From contig JASEHA010000172.1 in assembly GCA_030018795.1 (NCBI GenBank), positions 1-5,700 on the forward strand: a stretch of 5,700 nt of DNA, read 5' to 3'. The DNA is from a bacterium (GTDB taxonomy: Bacteria; UBA9089; CG2-30-40-21). Made by a program: the position numbers and the translations under genes. A model generated the notes under the pieces. It did no database searches. It was not told where the DNA came from and worked only from the letters and a program-made list of their open reading frames with translations. Below, one piece after another: positions 1 to 5,700 of the stretch (the first letter of the stretch is position 1; each line of letters starts with the position of its first letter).

Positions 1-1
1 T

Positions 2-211
2 GTCAGAACTAAGAGCCATATAGAGCAGTTTTTGCAACTTATTGAAAAATCTGAACCTGTCGGGAGACCATTAGACTTTCTGATGCAGGAGTTGAATCGG
101 GAGATAAATACCATTGGCTCAAAAGCTAATAACCTTTCTATTGTTAAGGCTGTCTTGCAGATAAAGAATGAATTGGAAAAAATACGCGAACAGATACAGA
201 ATGTGGAATGA
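2..211 (+). CDS. yicC: YicC/YloC family protein, C-terminal fragment
   Basis: Only the last 69 codons are present, open at the left edge of the window and ending at TGA 209-211. Family members are about 290 residues long, so roughly three quarters lies upstream. The visible part contains the conserved C-terminal block of the family: GRPLDFLMQELNREINTIGSKAN (residues 22-44 of the fragment), then a charged helix ending in IREQIQNVE. YicC/YloC proteins are cytoplasmic and have been linked to endoribonuclease activity and small-RNA turnover; that role is family knowledge, not visible in this fragment. Its position just upstream of gmk is the common arrangement in many bacteria and supports the call. 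The stop codon abuts a heptamer repeat tract. No truncation signal is seen apart from the window edge. Confidence 0.93.
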   Translation, partial: VRTKSHIEQFLQLIEKSEPVGRPLDFLMQELNREINTIGSKANNLSIVKAVLQIKNELEKIREQIQNVE

Positions 212-267
212 GGAGTCAGAAGACGGAAATCAGAATATAGAATTCAGAAGCCAGAAGCCAGAATTCT
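212..267. repeat. Heptamer tandem repeat tract, 8 units
   Basis: Starting at the first base after the yicC stop codon, the sequence divides without gaps into eight 7-base units: GGAGTCA, GAAGACG, GAAATCA, GAATATA, GAATTCA, GAAGCCA, GAAGCCA, GAATTCT. The consensus is close to GAAnnCA. Two adjacent units are identical, and GAATTC occurs at 240-245 and 261-266. This resembles the short tandemly repeated repetitive (STRR) heptamers described in cyanobacteria, though the motif differs. It fills most of the yicC-gmk gap and ends 9 bases before the gmk ribosome binding site. Whether it is transcribed or has a function cannot be told from the sequence. Confidence 0.85.
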
Positions 268-276
268 ATTCAATTT

Positions 277-283
277 AAAGGAG
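277..283 (+). promoter_or_regulatory. Ribosome binding site of gmk
   Basis: AAAGGAG lies 5 bases before ATG 289, a near-consensus Shine-Dalgarno sequence with good spacing. It fixes the gmk start and is the strongest ribosome binding site in the window. Confidence 0.85.
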
Positions 284-288
284 ATATT

Positions 289-912
289 ATGGATAATAAC
301 AGCTTGCTGATAGTCATCTCTGCTCCCTCTGGAGCAGGAAAAACCACAGTTACTCGGAAATTGCTTAAAGCATTTCCTGAGATTCAATTCTCTATCTCTA
401 CATGTACCAGACCTAAAAGGGACAATGAGAGAGATGGGATAGATTATTTCTTTGTGTCTGAAGAAAGGTTTAAGGATTGCATAGCCAGAGGTGATTTTGT
501 AGAATGGACAAAGACTTATGATGATTATTACGGCACATCAAAACAGTTTGTAGAGAATATGCTTTCTGCCGGTGTAGATGTTATATTTGATATTGACAGC
601 AAGGGTGCAAAGGCTATCAAAGAGCTTTATCCAGATAATGCAATTTTGATATTTATTCTTCCACCATTTATAGAGGATCTAAGGATAAGGCTGCTTGGAC
701 GAATGACAGATTCTCATGAAGAGATAGAAAAAAGACTGCTTGCAGCAGAAGAAGAGCTGAAGGCTGTTGCTCTCTATGATTACTGGATTATCAATGAGGA
801 TGTAGATATTAGCATAGAAAGGCTGTCAACAATTATTATTGCTGAGAAGTGCCGATTAAAGAGAATGCCTCAGGAGATTAAAGAGAGATTTAATATCTTG
901 CAGGAAAGATAA
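289..912 (+). CDS. gmk: Guanylate kinase
   Basis: This cytoplasmic enzyme phosphorylates GMP (and dGMP) with ATP to give GDP (dGDP), an essential step in purine nucleotide supply. The 207-residue length is normal for the family. The P-loop is APSGAGKTT (12-20). The GMP-binding region follows, with S37, the CTRPKR segment (39-44, R41 and R44 matching the GMP phosphate-binding arginines), Y53 in DGIDYFF, E72 in FVEW, and YYGT (80-83). D101 lies in DIDSKGA, where most relatives have DIDxQGA. The lid segment GRMTDSHEEIEKRL (137-150) keeps the conserved arginines, and YDYWIINED (163-171) is the usual C-terminal motif. The start is set by the strong ribosome binding site at 277-283. It is followed after only 3 bases by coaBC, so the two are almost certainly co-transcribed. 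No inactivating change is seen. Confidence 0.98.
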   Translation: MDNNSLLIVISAPSGAGKTTVTRKLLKAFPEIQFSISTCTRPKRDNERDGIDYFFVSEERFKDCIARGDFVEWTKTYDDYYGTSKQFVENMLSAGVDVIFDIDSKGAKAIKELYPDNAILIFILPPFIEDLRIRLLGRMTDSHEEIEKRLLAAEEELKAVALYDYWIINEDVDISIERLSTIIIAEKCRLKRMPQEIKERFNILQER

Positions 913-915
913 GAT

Positions 916-2217
916 ATGAAGACAATTGCTCTTGGTATAACAGGAAGTATTGCTGCCTACAAGGCAGCAGAATTGACCAGCTCCTTGATGAAGCTGGGAT
1001 ATAATATCCATGTTGTGATGACTGAGAAAGCAGCCTCTTTTGTCTCGCCCCTTACCTTTCAAACATTATCCAGAAATCCAGTCATTACTTCTTTGTTCAC
1101 TTCAGATTCTTCGTTTTCTTCGTTTTCTTCGTCCAAGATTGAGCATATATCCCTGTCTGATAAGTGCAGCCTTTTGTTGATTGCACCGGCAACGGCTAAT
1201 ATTATCTCAAAGATTGCCTGCGGGATTGCAGATGATTTCCTTACCACCCTTGCCCTGACAATGGGAAGTCAAATATTGATTGCACCGGCAATGAATACCC
1301 GTATGTGGCATAATCCTATCCTTCAGGAAAATATTCAACGATTGGAACAACGGGGTATTCGGTTTATTACCCCAGAATATGGTTGTCTGGCATGTGGCAC
1401 AGAGGGGGATGGACGGTTAGCCTCTATGGAGAGGATTATTGATACAGTGGATACTGTGGCTAACGAGAAAGGTGAGAAAGGCGAAAAAGGCGAAAAAGGC
1501 GAGAAAGGCGAACAAGATGTTTTGCGAGCAAAGACAGTCTTGATTACTGCCGGCCCTACCCGGGAGATGATTGATCCGGTTAGATACATCAGCAACCCAT
1601 CTTCGGGTAAGATGGGCTATAGTCTATCAAGGGCAGCAAAAAGAATGGGGGCAAGGGTTATCTTGATCAGTGGCCCAACCTGTCTGGATACACCCCATGG
1701 GGTTGAGATACATCGTGTTACTTCTGCCTGCCAGATGAGGGATAAGGTTATGGAATGCCTTGAGTCCTCTGATATCCTTATCTCTGCTGCCGCTGTAAGC
1801 GACTATACGCCTGTAGAGGTAAGCAGTGAAAAGTTGAAGAAGGGTGCAGATAGAATAGTTCTTCAAATGCAGCAAACACCTGATATCTTAATGGAAGTTG
1901 CCTCTAAAAAGTGGGACGGGGTGGTGGTTGGTTTTGCAGCTGAAAGCCGGAATATTATCGAGAATGCTGTCAAAAAATTGAGGGAGAAAAACCTTGATTT
2001 TATTGTGGCTAATGATATTGGCAGAAAGGATATTGGCTTTGGCTCTGACCAGAATGAGGTTATTCTTATTGATAAACATGGCCGGCAAGAAAAGATACCA
2101 ATGCTTTCCAAGGACAGGATTGCTGAATGTATTATGAGACGGATTGTTGAAGGGCTGGGTGAGGGAAATCAGGGGTCAGGAGGCGGTAGCCCAGACATCC
2201 TGGTCTGTGGACTGTAG
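916..2217 (+). CDS. coaBC: Bifunctional phosphopantothenoylcysteine decarboxylase / phosphopantothenate-cysteine ligase
   Basis: CoaBC performs two successive steps of coenzyme A synthesis: CoaB joins cysteine to 4'-phosphopantothenate using CTP, and CoaC, an FMN flavoprotein, decarboxylates the product to 4'-phosphopantetheine. The CoaC domain (about 1-180) shows GITGSIAAYKA (7-17), the probable catalytic His77 in IEHIS, APATAN (90-95), the substrate motif PAMNTRMW (124-131, N127) and the flap cysteine C160 in ACGTEGDGR. The CoaB domain (about 205-410) shows ITAGPTREMIDPVRYISN (210-227), SSGKMG (229-234), AAAVSDY (291-297), KLKK (306-309), GFAAE (339-343) and AND (365-367). The length of 433 is slightly above the usual 400 or so. 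The excess comes from low-complexity inserts at 63-73 and 183-200 and a tail at about 416-433. The start is 3 bases after gmk, with a weak AGGA (902-905) inside the gmk end. All recognised catalytic motifs are intact, so it is expected to be active. Confidence 0.97.
   Translation: MKTIALGITGSIAAYKAAELTSSLMKLGYNIHVVMTEKAASFVSPLTFQTLSRNPVITSLFTSDSSFSSFSSSKIEHISLSDKCSLLLIAPATANIISKIACGIADDFLTTLALTMGSQILIAPAMNTRMWHNPILQENIQRLEQRGIRFITPEYGCLACGTEGDGRLASMERIIDTVDTVANEKGEKGEKGEKGEKGEQDVLRAKTVLITAGPTREMIDPVRYISNPSSGKMGYSLSRAAKRMGARVILISGPTCLDTPHGVEIHRVTSACQMRDKVMECLESSDILISAAAVSDYTPVEVSSEKLKKGADRIVLQMQQTPDILMEVASKKWDGVVVGFAAESRNIIENAVKKLREKNLDFIVANDIGRKDIGFGSDQNEVILIDKHGRQEKIPMLSKDRIAECIMRRIVEGLGEGNQGSGGGSPDILVCGL
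1105..1131. repeat. In-frame 9-base tandem repeat in the CoaC domain
   Basis: There are three units, GATTCTTCG, TTTTCTTCG and TTTTCTTCG, each a whole number of codons. They encode DSS-FSS-FSS (residues 64-72 of CoaBC), inserted just before the catalytic-His segment IEHIS. Homologues, as I recall them, usually pass from the VxxxLF segment to the IEHI segment with few residues between. Confidence 0.85.
1465..1509. repeat. In-frame 9-base tandem repeat in the CoaC-CoaB linker
   Basis: Five consecutive copies of GARAAAGGY (R = A/G, Y = C/T) encode five Glu-Lys-Gly triplets (residues 184-198 of CoaBC) between the decarboxylase and ligase domains. The peptide is highly charged and is likely a flexible or extended linker. 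Confidence 0.9.
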
Positions 2218-2243
2218 ACTGTGGACATGAACTATGGACTATG
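2165..2243. repeat. Heptamer repeat tract across the coaBC end and gap
   Basis: The clearest part is 2202-2243, six 7-base units in phase: GGTCTGT, GGACTGT, AGACTGT, GGACATG, AACTATG, GACTATG. Read back in the same 7-base phase, the upstream coding bases 2165-2178 (GAAATCA, GGGGTCA) resemble the repeat motif at 212-267, and GAAATCA is identical to the unit at 226-232. The units at 2179-2201 are degenerate. The tract includes the coaBC stop codon TAG (2215-2217) and an ATG at 2241-2243 in frame with the downstream gene. Confidence 0.75.
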
Positions 2244-2246
2244 GTG
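2243..2246 (+). promoter_or_regulatory. Weak ribosome binding site favouring start at 2253
   Basis: GGTG lies 6 bases before ATG 2253. The alternative ATG at 2241 has no Shine-Dalgarno-like sequence at a suitable distance and lies inside the heptamer tract. Starting at 2253 also gives the more typical signal peptide, beginning MKKILLL. The call rests on weak evidence. Confidence 0.45.
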
Positions 2247-2252
2247 AAAAAG

Positions 2253-5200
2253 ATGAAAAAGATATTACTTTTAATTAGCATTCTGCTTTTTCCTGCGTAT
2301 CTCTATGCTGCCAACAATTCAAATTCATTCAACATCTCAGGCATAAAGATGTTTTCTTCTGTTTATACCGATTTTACAGGGGATGCTCCAGATAAAAGCA
2401 AAGGGTTTAAGCTGAACCAGTCCACTAAGCTTCTTTTGGAAGGGAAGACAGGAGAAGGCTTAAACGCTTATATGAATTACGATGATACCAGAGAGATAAA
2501 CCCATTGGAGATGCTGGTCAATTATCAAAGGGATATATTCTCATCATCACTTGGTCATATGGATATTGTCTTAAATGAAACAGAGTTTGCCGGATATAAT
2601 TGTCGGATGTTTGGGGTAAAGTCAGGAATTAAGACTGATAAGTTCAACACTCAAATATTTGCGGCAACAAACAGGGGTATCTCTAAAACCGCTGTATACA
2701 AGGGAGATATTGGGCATAATTCACAGTATTTTTCTCAAGATGGAGAGATGAGGAAATATTATCTGCTTCTGCCAGAAGAAACAGTGAATGAGGTTCTGGT
2801 TGATGATGGTATCATGGAGAATGGCGACGGATTTACAAGCTTAACCCCAAATACTGATTACACTATTTTGACACAATCCTGTGGCTCTCCATCGACAACA
2901 ATTCGTGTCCTTGTTCTCACCATTCCAGCAGAAATAGATGCTATCATTCAGGTGGCTTATGATCAAAGCGGTACCTTGACGATTAAGGGGCCTGATACAG
3001 CAGATGAAGAGATACACAGCTATTATAGGCTAAGCTATCATGATGTTATTGAGGGAACAGAGGTCATTGTATCTGGCAGTTCAACCCTTACCAAAGGCAT
3101 AGATTATCAGATTAATTATTCTGACGGCAGCATCTATTTTACAGCAACAACCTCCTTTAATATTGATTACGATTATGCAGCCAAGACCTATCGGCTTGAT
3201 CCGCCGGTTTTGCCCGGCAGTGAAAGGGTTATGGTAAATGGCATCAGGAAGCAGAGGGAATTAGATTATACCATCAATTATGAGACTGGTGAGGTTCGTT
3301 TTTTTGATCAACACATGAGTGGCATATATGCAGACTCAGAGGTAAAGATTGAATACGAAACAGTAGCCGAAGGTAATCGATACAACCTTGCCGGGATGAG
3401 GAGCGGGTATAGCCTTAATAAGGGGATGGATGTAGGTTGCACCTATCTCTTCAAGTCTGATGCTGCCCCTAAGGCAAAAACTACTCAGTCCATGACACAG
3501 ATGAAGCAGCAAATATTTGGATTTGATATCAATATCCATCCTGGAGAAAGGCTTAAGATTACAGGTGAGCTGGCAGCAAGCACAAAAGAGCCGGGAAATG
3601 ACGCAAAAGCATATCTGGATGATATGGAGGGTGATGGTCTTCTTACCCGTTGGAAGGCATTGAGTTCTGGGGTGAATATTTCAGCAGAAAAAAACCCTGA
3701 GAATGTTTTGCACCCTGAGGGTGTTGATAATCATCAGGTATTACGCATCATGTGCGGCACAGGAACAAATACCATTGAACAAATATTTGCTACACCACTT
3801 GACCTTTCCCTCTATTCAACCATTGATTACTGGGTAAGGGCACAAGGCTTGGCTACAGTAACATTGCGACTTTATTCGGCAACTACCCCATATTTTGCGT
3901 ATAACTTTAGTCCAGATAAAATAGGGGAATATATTTCTATCAAGAAGAGTCTATCCTCAGATGCAATTATCTGTGGAGAGCCTGACCTGAAGACCATTAA
4001 CCGTATTCAGTTTATCTTTAATAATACCGGCTCTGAGACGGTTACCCTGTACATGGATGACTTAGTGTCTAAAGAAGGCTCATCAATGGATGGACTGGCA
4101 AAAAAGATTGAGGCTGAATTTTCAACTGAGAAGCTTAAGCTTAAAGCAGGGGTTAAGGATGTTGATTCAGGGTTTAATCCTATTGGGCTTTCTGGTTTTG
4201 AGTCAATCAGTGATACAAGACAGGGTCAGGCTGAGGCACAAGTCTTTTTGATACCATCAACCATGTTCTTTCTGAAATACGAAAATAATCTCAAGTCCAA
4301 ATCTTCACTTGAGAAACAGATTAAAAAGAATATATCCTCTACCGGAATAAAATTTGAGCCATCCGATGTATTCAAGCTCAACATTGATTATAAGCAGGAG
4401 GATGAAAATGACAGCAAAGAGATACGACTGATAGATAATGTCAACAAAAAAACAACCCTGAGCCTTGATGCTGCTAAGGAGAATATCCTTCACCTTGTCC
4501 GGCTTCGGTTTTTTAACCGCTTGATGAATATCAATGCTTGGGATAATGTCCATAATTTTCATACCTCTTCCAATCACACCTACCTGCGATTTAACCTTGA
4601 GCCTGTTTCAGGGATAGAGCTGATCCCTGAATATAAGCTTAAAACCAGCAAAGATATTAATAAAGACAGCCGTATCTCTAAGGAAGAGAATATCCTTGGG
4701 GCTATAAATGTAACCTCATCAGATAAATTATCAAGCATCATCAGGTATAGTCACAATAATCTCTCAAACCTTGTCCTTAACAGCGAGCAGAATAATCAAA
4801 CCTTTTCCATGGAGCTTGGGATTACCCCAAAGAATCGTCCATCGCTGAATACATTCCTTGAAAATACTCAAAAGAAGCAGATGGAACATCAGTCCATAAC
4901 CTCTCAAACAGATGCCTCTGGTGGGGATATGAAACTTACCTCTTCCTTGTCTGAAAAATGGAAATGGCTATCGCAATATCGATTTTCAAGAAGTAATGCT
5001 GATGGGATAAAGAATAAGACAGATAATTATACTGGTGAGATTACCAGATGGTTTAAGATGTGGAAACAGGCTGGAACAGCTGGAACAGCTAGAATAGCTG
5101 GAACATCCTCCCTGACCTCTCGAATCCGTCAGGACATTACCAACTCAATCACTACTGATATATATCTCCTTATCTGGGAGACAATATTCAAGAAAGGTCT

Positions 5201-5606
5201 GGCAACAAAGCTTAGCTATGAATGTACTAAAAAAGATACCCTGTCAAAGGATATTCCATCCATCAAGGTAGGATATACGACAACAAAATGGAATGTATCC
5301 TCAGAGTTTAAGCAAACCAGCAGCCTGAACAAGGTATCTAACCTGAAAACCATAGATTATTTTTCAAGCATGGGGGCAGGGTATACCATCAAGGATAAGC
5401 TTACCATAAACGAGATGCTTACCTGCACTGACAATGATTCTACCCACCAGACAGGCTATTCCTCATCCACAACAATAAAGTGGTGGATGCTCAAGATGAT
5501 GAACATTGCTCTCAGTCATGTCTGGTCAGATGTTCATAATCATCTGGATGCAACACATAATTATACCTCTCATAAGGTAAATATGGATGTGAGTATTGTG
5601 TTTTAA
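2253..5606 (+). CDS. Large outer-membrane beta-barrel protein, SprA-like in part
   Basis: I recognise the architecture but not a named gene. From ATG 2253 the protein has 1117 residues (1121 from ATG 2241). Residues 1-19 are a Sec signal peptide (basic MKK, hydrophobic core, cut probably after YLYA) with no lipobox. Residues 20-165 are strand-rich. Three related modules follow, each with a DYTI/DYxINY motif (D202, D284, D338). Residues 361-470 resemble a SprA segment: DSEVKIEYE, a GYSLNKGMDVGCTY strand pair, IFGFDI, LKITGELA, then AYLDDMEG (453-460), where SprA has a DDFEG motif. Residues 453-604 look like a jelly-roll domain ending in YMDDL. Residues 605-1117 alternate in the manner of a beta-barrel and end VNMDVSIVF, a good beta-signal. 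An EF-hand-like loop lies at 801-812. SprA is the type IX translocon of about 2400 residues; this is under half that size, so transport function is only a guess. A generic outer-membrane porin or adhesin is the alternative. Confidence 0.75.
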   Translation: MKKILLLISILLFPAYLYAANNSNSFNISGIKMFSSVYTDFTGDAPDKSKGFKLNQSTKLLLEGKTGEGLNAYMNYDDTREINPLEMLVNYQRDIFSSSLGHMDIVLNETEFAGYNCRMFGVKSGIKTDKFNTQIFAATNRGISKTAVYKGDIGHNSQYFSQDGEMRKYYLLLPEETVNEVLVDDGIMENGDGFTSLTPNTDYTILTQSCGSPSTTIRVLVLTIPAEIDAIIQVAYDQSGTLTIKGPDTADEEIHSYYRLSYHDVIEGTEVIVSGSSTLTKGIDYQINYSDGSIYFTATTSFNIDYDYAAKTYRLDPPVLPGSERVMVNGIRKQRELDYTINYETGEVRFFDQHMSGIYADSEVKIEYETVAEGNRYNLAGMRSGYSLNKGMDVGCTYLFKSDAAPKAKTTQSMTQMKQQIFGFDINIHPGERLKITGELAASTKEPGNDAKAYLDDMEGDGLLTRWKALSSGVNISAEKNPENVLHPEGVDNHQVLRIMCGTGTNTIEQIFATPLDLSLYSTIDYWVRAQGLATVTLRLYSATTPYFAYNFSPDKIGEYISIKKSLSSDAIICGEPDLKTINRIQFIFNNTGSETVTLYMDDLVSKEGSSMDGLAKKIEAEFSTEKLKLKAGVKDVDSGFNPIGLSGFESISDTRQGQAEAQVFLIPSTMFFLKYENNLKSKSSLEKQIKKNISSTGIKFEPSDVFKLNIDYKQEDENDSKEIRLIDNVNKKTTLSLDAAKENILHLVRLRFFNRLMNINAWDNVHNFHTSSNHTYLRFNLEPVSGIELIPEYKLKTSKDINKDSRISKEENILGAINVTSSDKLSSIIRYSHNNLSNLVLNSEQNNQTFSMELGITPKNRPSLNTFLENTQKKQMEHQSITSQTDASGGDMKLTSSLSEKWKWLSQYRFSRSNADGIKNKTDNYTGEITRWFKMWKQAGTAGTARIAGTSSLTSRIRQDITNSITTDIYLLIWETIFKKGLATKLSYECTKKDTLSKDIPSIKVGYTTTKWNVSSEFKQTSSLNKVSNLKTIDYFSSMGAGYTIKDKLTINEMLTCTDNDSTHQTGYSSSTTIKWWMLKMMNIALSHVWSDVHNHLDATHNYTSHKVNMDVSIVF
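5070..5105. repeat. In-frame 9-base tandem repeat in the barrel gene
   Basis: Four units, GCTGGAACA, GCTGGAACA, GCTAGAATA and GCTGGAACA, encode AGT-AGT-ARI-AGT (residues 940-951 of the barrel protein). The stretch follows RWFKMWKQ and precedes a strand-like segment, so it probably sits in a loop or turn between barrel strands. Confidence 0.88.
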
Positions 5607-5625
5607 GGGGGCATTATACTTGTAC

Positions 5626-5700
5626 ACCAGTCACCAGTCGGTCGCAATCCTTTTTTCATCAAATATCAGTTTCTCGCGGTGTCTGGTGTCCTGGTGACTG
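5626..5700. repeat. Inverted heptamer repeats downstream of the barrel gene
   Basis: Two exact copies of ACCAGTC lie at 5626-5639. The window ends in a related but reverse-complemented tract (about 5679-5700). The 10-base CAGTCACCAG at 5628-5637 has its exact reverse complement at 5691-5700, with 53 bases between. The right arm may continue past the window. The space between contains a run of six T (5651-5656) but no reading frame or convincing hairpin. The rest of 5607-5700 shows no gene. Confidence 0.7.

Noticed and set aside
212..267. CRISPR array
   Set aside because: The units are 7 bases with no unique spacers between them, so this is a simple tandem repeat.
1335..1595. Minus-strand open frame with repeated Ser-Pro-Phe
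   Set aside because: It is the reverse reading of the 9-base repeat in coaBC. It overlaps a well-supported gene and resembles no known protein.
4499..4519. Hairpin-plus-T-run resembling a terminator (CCG..CGG then six T)
   Set aside because: The first stem is only 3 base pairs, the alternative CGGTT/AACCG stem is 5, and both lie mid-gene. Most likely chance.
4305..4577. Minus-strand open frame of 90 codons
   Set aside because: It lies wholly inside the barrel gene, with no ribosome binding site or recognisable motif; the plus-strand protein is continuous and makes sense.
5596..5620. Possible promoter with TATACT at 5615-5620
   Set aside because: The only -35-like sequence, TTGTGT, is 13 bases upstream, too close, and no gene is visible downstream within the window.
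5633..5656. Possible terminator after the barrel gene
   Set aside because: There is a run of six T at 5651-5656, but the preceding ACC..GGT pairing is only 3 base pairs and is set too far back.

Overview
The window reads as a compact stretch of chromosome from a diderm (Gram-negative-type) bacterium of moderately low G+C. Two things point to a diderm: a large secreted protein with a Sec signal peptide, and its beta-barrel C-terminus ending in an outer-membrane beta-signal (last residue Phe). Short tandem repeats in every gene gap, together with the unusual barrel protein, suggest an uncultivated candidate-phylum lineage rather than a model proteobacterium. I cannot name the lineage from sequence alone.

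Layout, all genes on the + strand. Positions 2-211 hold the C-terminal end of a YicC/YloC-family RNA-associated protein. Positions 212-267 are eight in-phase 7-base repeats, followed by a strong ribosome binding site. Guanylate kinase gmk (289-912) is followed after 3 bases by the bifunctional coenzyme A biosynthesis gene coaBC (916-2217). A second heptamer tract (about 2165-2243) covers the end of coaBC and the gap. A large outer-membrane protein gene follows (2253-5606), with local resemblance to SprA, the type IX secretion translocon, but much shorter. The last 94 bases hold a third heptamer motif in inverted orientation and no gene that I can see.

yicC-gmk-coaBC is a widely conserved housekeeping neighbourhood (RNA turnover, GMP to GDP, pantothenate to CoA). 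Here rpoZ, often found between gmk and coaBC, is absent. The barrel protein has no evident functional link to these genes and may simply lie downstream.

The most notable pattern is the repeats. The gaps carry 7-base tandem repeats of three different sequences. Inside coding sequence there are three separate 9-base tandem repeats (two in coaBC, one in the barrel gene), which keep the reading frame. The middle heptamer tract supplies the stop codon of coaBC and reaches the start of the next gene.
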